A stretch of 57,823 bases of DNA from assembly GCA_964242945.1 (NCBI GenBank), contig CAXTCF010000010.1, forward strand, positions 1 to 57,823, given 5' to 3'. Below, piece by piece: positions 1 through 8,147 of the stretch; the stretch's first letter is position 1, and each line of letters opens with the position of its first letter. The notes below the pieces were generated by a model. The model saw only the letters and a program-made list of their open reading frames with translations. It was not told the DNA's origin and made no database searches. Both the position numbers and the translations under genes were made by a program. Origin of the DNA: Mesorhizobium_B sp964242945. Lineage in GTDB: Bacteria; Pseudomonadota; Alphaproteobacteria; Rhizobiales; Rhizobiaceae.

Positions 1-71
1 GCCCCCGCTGCACTTCCCACCCGAAGCGTTTACTTCCCATAAACGGAACTCTCGCGAGGACCGGAAAAACC

Positions 72-107
72 AAAAGGCGGGGCCGAGTGCAACTCGCCCC
101 GCCTTTT
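72..107. terminator. Bidirectional Rho-independent terminator downstream of rpsU
   Basis: An 11-bp perfect outer stem (AAAAGGCGGGG at 72-82 with CCCCGCCTTTT at 97-107) encloses an inner CGAGT/ACTCG stem with one bulged C. The A-run on the left and T-run on the right let it work on both strands. It lies 37 bp beyond the rpsU stop codon on the minus strand. Confidence 0.85.
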
Positions 108-144
108 GCCGGGTAGTGCCTGAAAAGGACGAAAGCGTGACGGC

Positions 145-408
145 TCAGACGCGCGCGGGCCGTCCGCCGGCCCCGGCGACGAGAGCCGGCTTCGGCGTGG
201 CGGGCAGCAGGCCTTCGCGCTGCGCCCGCTTGCGGGCCAGCTTGCGGGCGCGGCGGACGGCTTCCGCCTTTTCGCGGGCGCGCTTCTCCGACGGCTTCTC
301 GTAATGGCCGCGCATCTTCATCTCGCGGAAGATGCCCTCGCGCTGCATCTTCTTCTTCAGGGCACGAAGGGCCTGATCGACATTGTTGTCGCGGACGAGT
401 ACCTGCAC
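145..408 (-). CDS. rpsU: 30S ribosomal protein S21
   Basis: Small basic ribosomal protein of the 30S subunit, 87 aa. The start QVLVRDNNVDQALRALKKK and the basic tail (KAEAVRRARKLARKRAQ) are those of alphaproteobacterial S21, which is longer than the ~71-aa enterobacterial form. The start is the GTG at 406-408: it puts the family N-terminus in place, and an AAGAAGGA ribosome-binding site lies a few bases upstream. Longer readings to 522 have no family support before that point. The last ~20 residues (GLLPATPKPALVAGAGGR) are a low-complexity tail. A strong terminator follows at 72-107. Confidence 0.95.
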   Translation of the reverse strand: MQVLVRDNNVDQALRALKKKMQREGIFREMKMRGHYEKPSEKRAREKAEAVRRARKLARKRAQREGLLPATPKPALVAGAGGRPARV

Positions 409-594
409 GGGCAATCCTTCTTTCGCGGCCCTTTGGCCCAGGTTGTCTTGTCTGGCATCAAGCGCGACGGCGCCGTCAGCCTGGTTCGGGTGGTCTGTTC
501 TAAAGGTGCCTGCAAACGGCAAAACACCTCCACAGCGTCGCCGCCGGGAAATTTCGCGCGGGCTTCTAGCAGAATCACTTCTTCTTGTCGAGCC

Positions 595-1875
595 TCAGGC
601 GTGGTCCCGCGCCCGTGTTCCCGCGCCCTGCTCGATCGCCGACGGTTGAGACGGGTCCGCAGCTGCGAAGCGCCGCGCAACTGCCCAGCCGAGCAGAGCG
701 GCCAGAAGCAGGATACCGGCGGCTATAAGGAAGGAAAAACCGGACGAGGCAGGGCCGCCGCCTACGGTCGCCGTATAGACGGCGCCGAAGAAGAGCGGCG
801 AGATGATGCCGGCGATCGCGTTCACGCTGTTGTTGGCGCCCTGAAGCTGCCCCTGCTCGGACTCGCCCACCCGCCGGGTCATCAGCGACTGGATCGTCGG
901 CATGGCGAGGCCCCAAAGCGCGTTGGGAATCATGGCGAGCGTGAACGCCAGTCCGGTCGGCGCGAGGCCCATGCAGGCGATGCCGGCCGCTCCGCCGAAA
1001 AGCCCGATCACCATGGTGCCGCGGTCGCCGAACCGTTGCACCGCGCGGCCGGTTACGAGCCCCTGCATCGCCATGTCGAGCGCGCCGACCAGCGCCAGGA
1101 CGAGGCCGACCTGGAACGCCGTCCAGCCGTAGCGATACTGCGCATAGAGCACGAACACCGCGGAGAAGACGTGGTGGGAGAAGAACAGGAGGAAGTTGAC
1201 CGCGGCAAGCCCCGTCAGTTCGCCGTGCCGGCCAAGCAGCCGGAAGGCGCCGAACGGGTTGGCGCGACCCCAGGAAAACGCCATGCGCCGCTCTGGCGGC
1301 AGGGACTCCGGCAGGATCAGAAGCCCGTAGAGGAAAGCCACGCCGGTCAGCGCCGCCGCCGCCCAGAAGGGCGCGCGGGGCGACCACTCGCCGAGCAGGC
1401 CGCCCAGAACCGGGCCGAGGATGAAGCCGCCGCTGAAGGCAGCGCCGATCAGCCCGTAGGCTCTGGCGCGCTTTTCCGGCTCGGTGATGTCCGCCATGTA
1501 GGCGAACGCCGTGGTGAACGCGGACGAGGTGATGCCCGCAATGATGCGCCCCACGGCGAGCCACCAGAGGTTCGGCGCCAGGGCCATCAGCACCCAGTCG
1601 GCCGCCATGCCCGCGCAGGAGATCAGGATCACCGGGCGGCGGCCGTAACGGTCGGAGATCGAGCCGATCAGCGGCGAGAACACGAACTGCATGGCCGCCC
1701 AGAGCGCGACGAACAGCCCGTTCAGCCAGCCGGCATCGGCGTTGGAGCCGGCGAACTCCTCGATCAGCATCGGCAGCACCGGGATGACGATGCCCATCGA
1801 CAGGATGTCGAGAACTGCCGTGACGAGGATGAATGCGGTCGCAGCCGTGCGCCGCGAGCCTGTGATGGTGTTCAT
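595..1875 (-). CDS. MFS transporter, TCR/Tet-like drug exporter
   Basis: 426-aa polytopic inner-membrane protein of the major facilitator superfamily. Visible: an N-terminal hydrophobic helix ending DILSMGIVIPVLP, the motif A loop GSISDRYGRRPV near residue 75, and a C-terminal half beginning near LVLALVGALDMAMQG. The layout matches TetA-type drug:H+ antiporters, but the substrate cannot be read from the sequence. The ATG at 1875 is preferred over an upstream in-frame codon because GGAAGG lies about 10 bp before it. It is the last gene of a minus-strand run with the DUF4166 protein and the DCC protein; the gap to the former is 75 bp. Terrestrial alphaproteobacteria carry many such exporters, so real tetracycline resistance should not be assumed. 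Confidence 0.85.
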   Translation of the reverse strand: MNTITGSRRTAATAFILVTAVLDILSMGIVIPVLPMLIEEFAGSNADAGWLNGLFVALWAAMQFVFSPLIGSISDRYGRRPVILISCAGMAADWVLMALAPNLWWLAVGRIIAGITSSAFTTAFAYMADITEPEKRARAYGLIGAAFSGGFILGPVLGGLLGEWSPRAPFWAAAALTGVAFLYGLLILPESLPPERRMAFSWGRANPFGAFRLLGRHGELTGLAAVNFLLFFSHHVFSAVFVLYAQYRYGWTAFQVGLVLALVGALDMAMQGLVTGRAVQRFGDRGTMVIGLFGGAAGIACMGLAPTGLAFTLAMIPNALWGLAMPTIQSLMTRRVGESEQGQLQGANNSVNAIAGIISPLFFGAVYTATVGGGPASSGFSFLIAAGILLLAALLGWAVARRFAAADPSQPSAIEQGAGTRARDHA

Positions 1876-1950
1876 CGGCGACAACCTTCCGGGATGGCGC
1901 GGTATAGAGACGGTTTGGGCGGGACGCCATCCCCGGCGCAGTTGCACCCG

Positions 1951-3585
1951 CTAGCGGACGGGTTCCAGCCAGCCGCGGTAGTGCACGAGGAGGCCGAGGA
2001 GCGGCAGCGCGATGGGAACATCGAAGCGGAAGCGTCCGTCCTCCTCCCATTCCCGCGCGAGGCTGCGGGGCGCAAGCCGCAGCGGCAGCGGGAGGCCCGC
2101 GACGTTCCAGCCGGCCATCCGCATCGCGAGGCCATTCTCGTCGGAGGGCAGAGCGAAGCGGAAGGCCAGCGGGCCGAACTTTTCCACAAGCAGGCCGTGT
2201 TCCTCGCGAAGCCGGCTGGAAAAACTGTGCGCGCCGAAGCTGCGGGTCCACCTCTCGACTCCGCCGCGCTCGGAAAATCCCACGTGCACCGGCCACCGTC
2301 CGGCAGGCGGGAAGCCCACCACCCATGCAACGACGCGGGTGAGGGGATTGCGGCCGCGCAGGACCTCCGCCTCGCCACTGGCGCCGGCATCGCCGCAGAC
2401 ATTGTGCACCGCGCGAACCGCTCGCGGCAAGCGGTCGAAGCGTTCGCCCATGATGCGGGCGTAGAGCGGCGGGGGGAGGGGCGTTTCCGAGCATTCATGG
2501 CGGATCGCCAGCGAGGCAAACAGCGGCTCGAACTCGTCCAGCGTGAGAAGCGTGCCCGCATCGCGCGCGCCTGCTGGGACCGCGCCGGCCAGGATCTTTT
2601 CCGCCAGCAGAACCGCAGCGAGCGTCGGAATTTCGGGTCCGTCGCCGTGATCGGCGATCAGAGTCCAGCGGCGCAGCAGCGCCTTGTCTCCGGCGAGTCC
2701 CTTCAGCGTCACGCTCATCGCGGAGCGCTCGCTTGCGCCGAACAAGGTCGTCGCGCGCTGGAGAAGGCGCAGCATGGGGGCCGCACGGGCAAGCGCGTCC
2801 GTCCGGAGCCAGCGGATCGGCCAGCTCAGCAGCCAAAGCCCCAGCGTTTGAAGCGCGGACTCGGTGCCCGCGCGAAATGTCACTGCCGGACGGCCCGGCA
2901 GCCTTTCCGGCAGGAGCGGAAGATCGGGCACGTCGGCCAGCGCGACCCAACGGTTTTCGACAGCGCGGACGCCATCGACGGCGAATGTTTCGCGCCGGAC
3001 CGCGCCCCAGCCCCAGGCGAGCGTCCAGCGCCGCCCCCGCCAGATCCGGATCGGCCGGCCGACATAGCTGAGGATGGCGGACGCGACGGAGGTGCCCGCC
3101 GTCGCCCGGTTCGAGGCGCTGATCGCGATCTCCACGCTGCGCACCGCGTCCATGGTCTCGGCGAGTCGCCGCGCCACGGCTCCCGAAAGTGCCGGCACGC
3201 TCGACGCGCCCGCGATGATCGGCACGCCGGACGAGCGCGCGGCTTCATCGAGGGCAGCGATGCCGCAAACGAAGTCCCGTGCGTCGGCGAGGTCGAGATA
3301 GGGCACGGCAGCGCGGGCGCAGGCGAGCGGCACGCCGTAGCCGCTGTTCTGAAACGGCCCGGCCGCGTCGATCAGCAGGTCAGGCCGGTGTTGTGCCAGG
3401 AGCGCGGCTATTTCGCCGTTGCGGTCCGCTTCGATCGGCTCGGAGTTGGGCACATCAGCGCAAAAGGCTTCGGCTTTTTCCCGGTGCCGCCCGGCGACAA
3501 GGACGTGAAAACCCCGCGCCGCCAAGCGGCGCGACAGCCGGCCCCCAAAGCCGCCATAGCCGCCGAGAACGAGGATGCGATTCAG
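1951..3585 (-). CDS. Saccharopine dehydrogenase-like Rossmann protein with C-terminal DUF4166 domain
   Basis: About 544 aa. The N-terminus forms a dinucleotide-binding fold of the saccharopine dehydrogenase/SDR-like type (ILVLGGYGGFGGRLSRRL near residues 4-20, then VLVAGR and LLIDAAGPFQ). The C-terminal ~180 residues match the DUF4166 pattern (RGRNPLTRVVAWVVGFPP, HVGFSERGGVERW). Substrate unknown. Start: the first ordinary start-type codon in frame is TTG at 3525, but that would remove the glycine-rich NAD(P) loop. Reading on, the fold is intact back to a CTG at 3583-3585 (CTGAATCGC, giving M-N-R-I-L-V), which overlaps the TGA of the upstream gene at 3582-3584. I therefore favour a CTG start with translational coupling; this is inference. 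Likely co-transcribed with the DCC gene upstream. Confidence 0.8.
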   Translation of the reverse strand: MNRILVLGGYGGFGGRLSRRLAARGFHVLVAGRHREKAEAFCADVPNSEPIEADRNGEIAALLAQHRPDLLIDAAGPFQNSGYGVPLACARAAVPYLDLADARDFVCGIAALDEAARSSGVPIIAGASSVPALSGAVARRLAETMDAVRSVEIAISASNRATAGTSVASAILSYVGRPIRIWRGRRWTLAWGWGAVRRETFAVDGVRAVENRWVALADVPDLPLLPERLPGRPAVTFRAGTESALQTLGLWLLSWPIRWLRTDALARAAPMLRLLQRATTLFGASERSAMSVTLKGLAGDKALLRRWTLIADHGDGPEIPTLAAVLLAEKILAGAVPAGARDAGTLLTLDEFEPLFASLAIRHECSETPLPPPLYARIMGERFDRLPRAVRAVHNVCGDAGASGEAEVLRGRNPLTRVVAWVVGFPPAGRWPVHVGFSERGGVERWTRSFGAHSFSSRLREEHGLLVEKFGPLAFRFALPSDENGLAMRMAGWNVAGLPLPLRLAPRSLAREWEEDGRFRFDVPIALPLLGLLVHYRGWLEPVR

Positions 3586-4037
3586 AGAATGCGCTCCGCC
3601 TGGGCGGGGCTGGGCACCCAGCAGGTTTCGCGGCGCCCGAAGAGGCGATAACGGTTGCGCGCGATCCAGCGGTAGATTGCGTCGCGCACCGGATGCGGCA
3701 CGGACCGCAGCAAGGCCAGCCAGCGCCAGGGCCGTTCGAGGCCGGCCCAGATCGCCAGCACCGCGTCGCTGTTGCGCAACGCGCGATCGCCCTGGACGAC
3801 GATCAGGGTTTCCGGGTCCTTCGGGTCGATACCGAAGCGGCGGAACAGCGCGGCGCCGGCCGGGCTCTGCATGGAAGCCAAGCGGAAACGCCCGGCCTTG
3901 TCAAGCTTGAGCACGAACTGCGCGTTGGCCGAGCACAGGATGCACTGGGCGTCGAAGACAATCACCGGGTTGGTCGGCGAGAAGAGGTCTTCTCTTGCCG
4001 AGCCGGGTATTCCCTTCGCCACTTGCGTTTGCGCCAT
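3582..4037 (-). CDS. DCC-family thiol-disulfide oxidoreductase-like protein (DUF393)
   Basis: 151 aa. The signature is an Asp then two cysteines in FDAQCILCSANAQFVLKLD near residue 28, the D-x-x-C-x-x-C motif for which the DCC family is named; a redox role is presumed from the family. The tail (YRWIARNRYRLFGRRETCWV) is also typical. The start is the ATG at 4037, preceded 8 bp upstream by GAAGGG; a GTG three codons earlier is poorer. Its stop codon overlaps the proposed CTG start of the saccharopine-dehydrogenase-like gene, which suggests coupled expression. Confidence 0.85.
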   Translation of the reverse strand: MAQTQVAKGIPGSAREDLFSPTNPVIVFDAQCILCSANAQFVLKLDKAGRFRLASMQSPAGAALFRRFGIDPKDPETLIVVQGDRALRNSDAVLAIWAGLERPWRWLALLRSVPHPVRDAIYRWIARNRYRLFGRRETCWVPSPAQAERIL

Positions 4038-4096
4038 GCCTGGCACCCTTCACCGAAGGGAGTGCAAGGTCAAGGCGAGGTTCGATCCTCCGGGGA

Positions 4097-5224
4097 TCAG
4101 CCCAGCGAAGGCTTCGGCGCGTCCACATCGTCGGGGATGCTGACGGCGGAGAGCGTCTGCACCTGCGCCTCCGGGTCGATGCGGCGGGAGCGGACAAAAG
4201 GCGGAAGTTTTTGGGGCTGGCCGGTCTCCTTTGCGCGTACGATGCCTTCAAGCACCCGCAGGTCGGCCAAGCCCTCTTCGCCGTCCGGCTCCGGCTCCTT
4301 GCCTTGCAAAATGCAGTCCGAAAAATACTTCAGCTCGCCGCCGAACTGGTCGGTCGCCTTGAAGGTCTCGCTCGCCTTCTTGCTGCCGATCGTGCGGCTT
4401 TGCGCCAAGCCTTCGCCGAAGCCATAGGCCGGGCTCATGTGGATCGAGCCTTCCGTGCCGGCGACGATGAAGCTGTCCACAGAGTTCGCGGCATAGGACA
4501 CGGTGAAAGTGGCCAGCCGCTCGCCCGGCATCTTCAGCACCACGGCCCAGGTGTCGTCCAGGCCGAGACCGGCCTGGCGCGTGGCTGAGGCGGAAAGCAC
4601 CTCTTCCGGCTCATCGCCGAAAAGGTATCGGATGGCGTTGATCGGATATGGCCCCATGTCGAACAGCGGCCCGGCCTCCACGCCGTGCTTGGCGCGGTGG
4701 TTTTCGGGATCGACCTTCTGGGTGAAAAGGCTGGTGAAGGCGAGGATCGTGCCGAGTTCGCCTTTGCGGATGCGGGTGATCGCGTCCAGCGTCGCCGGCT
4801 CGAAGTGCAGGCGGTAGGCGACCATCAGCTTGGCGCTGCCCTTCTGCGCCGCGTTTCTTATCGCCTGTGCTTGGCTTGTGGAAATCTCCAGCGGCTTCTC
4901 GCAGAGAACGTGGATGCCCGCTTCCAGAGCGGGCACGGCGAATTCGGCGTGGCGCCAGTTGGGCGTGGCAAGGTAGATCGCGTCCACTTGGCCCGAAGCG
5001 ATCAGGTCGCCGAACTGCTCGTAGGCGTAGGTGTGCTCGACGCCGTAATCCCTAGCGAGTTCCTTCAGCTTCGCCGGATTGCCGGAAACAAGCGCCGTGA
5101 TCTCCGAGTTGCCGGTGTGCTTCACGCCCGGCATCAGGGCCTGCTGCGCGATGTTGCCGAGGCCCACGATGGCGTAGCGGACCTTTTTGCCTGAGCCGAA
5201 GCCCAGCGCCGATGCGATGCTCAT
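4097..5224 (-). CDS. Gfo/Idh/MocA-family NAD(P)-dependent oxidoreductase
   Basis: 375 aa. N-terminal Rossmann fold (KVRYAIVGLGNIAQQALMPG) and the family's CEKPLEIS motif with the catalytic-site lysine, followed by the GFO/IDH C-terminal domain (FDMGPYPINAIRYLFG). Members oxidise or reduce sugars, inositols and related polyols; the substrate here is not evident. The start at 5224 has a perfect GGAGG 6-8 bp upstream. The frame stays open far upstream over soxB, but that part is only antisense to soxB. It is divergent from soxB with a 228-bp shared intergenic region (5225-5452), so it could be co-regulated with the sarcosine operon. Confidence 0.88.
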   Translation of the reverse strand: MSIASALGFGSGKKVRYAIVGLGNIAQQALMPGVKHTGNSEITALVSGNPAKLKELARDYGVEHTYAYEQFGDLIASGQVDAIYLATPNWRHAEFAVPALEAGIHVLCEKPLEISTSQAQAIRNAAQKGSAKLMVAYRLHFEPATLDAITRIRKGELGTILAFTSLFTQKVDPENHRAKHGVEAGPLFDMGPYPINAIRYLFGDEPEEVLSASATRQAGLGLDDTWAVVLKMPGERLATFTVSYAANSVDSFIVAGTEGSIHMSPAYGFGEGLAQSRTIGSKKASETFKATDQFGGELKYFSDCILQGKEPEPDGEEGLADLRVLEGIVRAKETGQPQKLPPFVRSRRIDPEAQVQTLSAVSIPDDVDAPKPSLG

Positions 5225-5452
5225 TCGCTTCCCTCCTGCCTTGTGCGTGACTGCAAGCGGGGAAACTGCCGTTCGGCCTCCTCGTTGCATCGGCGCCCTC
5301 GCGCATTGCCGCAGGGCGCAAAACGGCAAGCGGCGTCGCAAACTAGCGAAAGGCTCGCTCCGCGGCGCTGCTAGTGCTAAATGCCTGCAACGAAGCAAAT
5401 GTCGAAACGCCAGCGGGTCTTGTCCGCTGCTTCGAGGCTTGAGAGCAAACCG

Positions 5453-6706
5453 ATGCGCAAGTTTTCCGTATTCGCTTTGGCGCGCGAGGCCATGCGCGGG
5501 CACAAAGGCTGGAACGAGCAGTGGGGCTCGCCGGAGCCGAAGTCCGAATACGACGTGATCGTCGTCGGCGCCGGCGGACACGGGCTGGCCACCGCCTATT
5601 ACCTCGCCAAGGAGCACGGCATCACCAACGTCGCCGTGCTCGAAAAGGGCTGGCTCGGCGGCGGCAACACCGGCCGCAACACCACCATCATCCGCTCCAA
5701 CTACCTCTATGACGAGTCCGCGCGGCTCTACGACCACGCGGTGAAGCTGTGGGACGGTCTCTCCCAGGACCTGAATTACAACGTGATGTACTCCCCGCGC
5801 GGCGTGATGATGCTGGCGCACAACGTCCATGACGTGCAGGTCTTCAAGCGCCATATCCACTCCAACCGCCTCAACAGCGTGGACAACGAGTGGCTGACGC
5901 CGGAACAGGCGAAAGAGTTCTGCCCGCCGCTGAACGTTGCCAAGTCCGCCCGCTATCCCGTGATGGGTGCGGCCTTGCAGCGCCGCGGCGGCACGGCGCG
6001 GCACGACGCGGTGGCCTGGGGCTATGCCCGCGCCGCTTCCGCGCGGGGCGTCCACATCATCCAGAACTGCGAAGTGACGGGCGTGCGCCGCTCCGGCAAC
6101 GGGCATGTGACGGGCGTGGAAACCAGTCGCGGCTTCATCGGCGCCAAGAAGGTCGGCGTGGTGGCGGCCGGCCATTCCTCCGTCATCATGGAGATGGCGG
6201 GCGTGCGCATGCCGCTGGAAAGCTTTCCATTGCAGGCGCTGGTCTCGGAACCCGTAAAGCCGTGCTTTCCCTGCGTGGTGATGAGCAACACCGTGCACGC
6301 CTACATCTCGCAGTCCGACAAGGGCGAACTGGTGATCGGCGCCGGCACCGACCAGTATATCTCCTATTCGCAGACGGGCGGGCTCCACATCCTCAACCAC
6401 ACGCTGGACGCCATCTGCGAGATGTTCCCGATGTTTTCCCGCATGCGCATGCTGCGCTCCTGGGGCGGCATCGTGGACGTGACGCCGGACCGCTCGCCGA
6501 TCCTGGCCAAGACCCCCGTGCCCGGCCTCTACGTCAACTGCGGCTGGGGCACCGGCGGCTTCAAGGCGACTCCGGGCTCCGGCAACGTGTTCGCCCACAC
6601 CATCGCCAACGACAACCCCCACCCGATCAACGCGCCCTTCACGCTGGAACGTTTTCGCACGGGCCGGCTGATCGACGAGGCGGCGGCGGCGGCCGTGGCG
6701 CACTGA
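5453..6706 (+). CDS. soxB: Sarcosine oxidase subunit beta
   Basis: 417 aa, the normal length for SoxB. It is the FAD/FMN-binding catalytic subunit of heterotetrameric sarcosine oxidase, which demethylates sarcosine to glycine with transfer of the C1 unit to tetrahydrofolate. Visible: the conserved start MRKFSVFALAREAMRGHKGW, a GxGxxG FAD loop (YDVIVVGAGGHGLATAY, about residues 33-49), and GGTARHDAVAWGYARAA. His184 in that last motif sits where SoxB proteins carry covalent FMN; this is inferred from family knowledge. The C-terminal GTGGFKATPGSG is typical. The start at 5453 gives the family N-terminus; longer readings add an unconserved 24 residues. First gene of the sox operon. Confidence 0.95.
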   Translation: MRKFSVFALAREAMRGHKGWNEQWGSPEPKSEYDVIVVGAGGHGLATAYYLAKEHGITNVAVLEKGWLGGGNTGRNTTIIRSNYLYDESARLYDHAVKLWDGLSQDLNYNVMYSPRGVMMLAHNVHDVQVFKRHIHSNRLNSVDNEWLTPEQAKEFCPPLNVAKSARYPVMGAALQRRGGTARHDAVAWGYARAASARGVHIIQNCEVTGVRRSGNGHVTGVETSRGFIGAKKVGVVAAGHSSVIMEMAGVRMPLESFPLQALVSEPVKPCFPCVVMSNTVHAYISQSDKGELVIGAGTDQYISYSQTGGLHILNHTLDAICEMFPMFSRMRMLRSWGGIVDVTPDRSPILAKTPVPGLYVNCGWGTGGFKATPGSGNVFAHTIANDNPHPINAPFTLERFRTGRLIDEAAAAAVAH

Positions 6707-6719
6707 AAGCACCATCGCC

Positions 6720-7082
6720 GTGGCGGAGAAGCAGCCGATCGACTTAGGGGAAAAGCTGGACAAGATTTCCGGCTTCTGGGCGCCGCGCGTGGTTGCCGAC
6801 TACAACGGCAACGAGGTCTTCGTCGTGAAGATGCAAGGTGCGTTCAACTGGCATTCCCACCCGGACACGGACGACTTCTTCCTGGTGCTGAAAGGCCGGC
6901 TCAGGATCGAGATGCGCGACGGCAACGTAGTGCTGAACCCCGGCCAGCTTTTCGTCGTGCCGAAAGGCGTCGAGCACCGGCCGGTGGCGGAAACCGACGA
7001 GGTGCACGCGCTGCTGATCGAGCCCGCGGGCACGCCGAATACCGTCGATCCCGCAACAGCCGCCGAAAAGAAGCGGATCTGA
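6720..7082 (+). CDS. Cupin-domain protein inside the sarcosine oxidase operon
   Basis: 120-aa single cupin barrel. Motif 1 is FNWHSHPDTDDFFLVLKGRL (two histidines, then the usual acidic residue replaced by the DDFF segment) and motif 2 is PGQLFVVPKGVEHRPVA with the second-motif histidine. These residues could bind a metal. The start is a GTG at 6720, 13 bp after the soxB stop. Standard sox operons run soxB-soxD-soxA-soxG, so this gene is an insertion between soxB and soxD. Position suggests a role linked to sarcosine or formaldehyde handling, but that is inference. Confidence 0.8.
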   Translation: MAEKQPIDLGEKLDKISGFWAPRVVADYNGNEVFVVKMQGAFNWHSHPDTDDFFLVLKGRLRIEMRDGNVVLNPGQLFVVPKGVEHRPVAETDEVHALLIEPAGTPNTVDPATAAEKKRI

Positions 7083-7086
7083 TCCC

Positions 7087-7509
7087 GTGACCGTGCCGGC
7101 GCTTGCTTTGACTTTCGCCCTGCCTTTCTCGCTCGCCGCCGGCGACGAGCAGAGCCTTTTCCACCTGCCGGGCGAAGGCGACTTCCGCATCCAAGCCGTT
7201 TCGCGCGCTGAAAGCGAGACCGACTGGCCGTTCGCCGCGGCCGAAGGCTATCTCGCCTGCACCTATGTATTCGGCCAGCGGCAGGTTTACTTCATCGACA
7301 AGGGAGCGCTCGACCCGGCGAAGGACAGGGCGCTGTCCATCTCCAGCGATCCGTTCCAGATGGCCTTCGTCAATCTGGGGAGGGCGGACGGCTTCGCGCC
7401 GAACAAGGGCTTGGAAGACCTGCTGCGCCGCGTCGGACCCTTTGTGGCCGCAGGCCAGCGCCTTTGCGATCAGCCGCGCGGCGCCACGATCGGCCCCGGC
7501 GAACTCTAG
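7087..7509 (+). CDS. Small exported protein, YebY/DUF2511-like, in the sox operon
   Basis: 140 aa with an N-terminal hydrophobic stretch (ALALTFALPFSLAAG) that looks like a signal peptide, so probably periplasmic. The core has CTYVFGQRQVYFIDKG and a later cysteine (QRLCDQPRG), which could pair in a disulfide. The layout resembles the YebY (DUF2511) family, function unknown; this match is from memory of family pattern and is moderate. The GTG at 7087 lies 4 bp after the cupin stop and soxD starts 10 bp after its own stop, so it is translated as part of the operon. Confidence 0.65.
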   Translation: MTVPALALTFALPFSLAAGDEQSLFHLPGEGDFRIQAVSRAESETDWPFAAAEGYLACTYVFGQRQVYFIDKGALDPAKDRALSISSDPFQMAFVNLGRADGFAPNKGLEDLLRRVGPFVAAGQRLCDQPRGATIGPGEL

Positions 7510-7519
7510 AGACCAGAAA

Positions 7520-7933
7520 ATGCTCCTGATCTTCTGCCCCTACTGCGAGGAAGAGCGCCCGGAACTGGAATTCCGCGGCACCGGCGAGGCGCACATCGCG
7601 CGCTCCACCGATATCGGCGCCGAGACCGACGAGAACTTCGAGGCCTTCTTCTTCATCCGCGCCAACCCCAAGGGCACCGCCTTCGAGCGCTGGCGCCACG
7701 TCCACGGCTGCGGCCGCTTCTTCAACGCCGCACGCGACACGGTGACGGACAAGTTCCTGGCCTTCTACAAGGCCGGCGAACCGCGCCCGGACATCCCCGT
7801 GCCGGCGAACTTCAACGGGCCGATGGAGGAGGGCAGGGGGCCGATGCCGGCCGATGCGGGGCCGAGCGCTTGGGCGAATTTGCCGCCAGCGGAATTGAAC
7901 GTGGGTGGGACTGCTTCGGGAGGGGACAAGTGA
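7520..7933 (+). CDS. soxD: Sarcosine oxidase subunit delta
   Basis: 137 aa. The start MLLIFCPYCEEERPELEF has the paired cysteines, and HGCGRFFNAARDTVTDKFL carries a later cysteine; together these form the zinc site known in SoxD. The family usually ends soon after GEPRPDIP; here about 40 extra Pro/Gly/Ala-rich residues follow, low complexity and unlikely to be folded. ATG at 7520 comes just after the exported-protein gene. A 46-bp inverted repeat pair (7955-8110) separates it from soxA. Confidence 0.93.
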   Translation: MLLIFCPYCEEERPELEFRGTGEAHIARSTDIGAETDENFEAFFFIRANPKGTAFERWRHVHGCGRFFNAARDTVTDKFLAFYKAGEPRPDIPVPANFNGPMEEGRGPMPADAGPSAWANLPPAELNVGGTASGGDK

Positions 7934-7954
7934 GCAGCGCCGTCGCTGGGCAAC

Positions 7955-8110
7955 ACCCCTCACTGTCCTGCCGGACATCTCTCCCACAAGGGGAGAGAGG
8001 GAACTTCATCGCGGCTTTCGCCAATCACCAGCGCCTCAGATCTGGCGAGGCATCAGACACTGCCCCTCTCTCCCCTTGTGGGAGAGATGCCCGGCAGGGC
8101 AGTGAGGGGT
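7955..8110. repeat. Long intergenic inverted repeat between soxD and soxA
   Basis: Left arm 7955-8000 and right arm 8064-8110 are nearly perfect inverted copies over about 46 bp (only two substitutions seen), sharing CATCTCTCCCACAAGGGG and CTGCCGG. The 63-bp loop contains a smaller GCCTC/GAGGC stem around 8029-8052. This is the form of the extragenic palindromic elements scattered in rhizobial genomes. Transcribed within the sox mRNA it would fold into a very stable hairpin between soxD and soxA. Confidence 0.85.
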
Positions 8111-8147
8111 ATCCCGCGCAACACATTTCCATCGGGGAGACTGCCTG

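Noticed and set aside
304..3651. A 1115-codon plus-strand open frame
   Set aside because: It is entirely antisense to rpsU, the MFS gene and the saccharopine-dehydrogenase-like gene; Arg/Gln/His-rich composition is that of a GC-rich shadow.
5225..6763. N-terminal extension of the Gfo/Idh/MocA protein
   Set aside because: Antisense to soxB; the true start at 5224 has a perfect ribosome-binding site.
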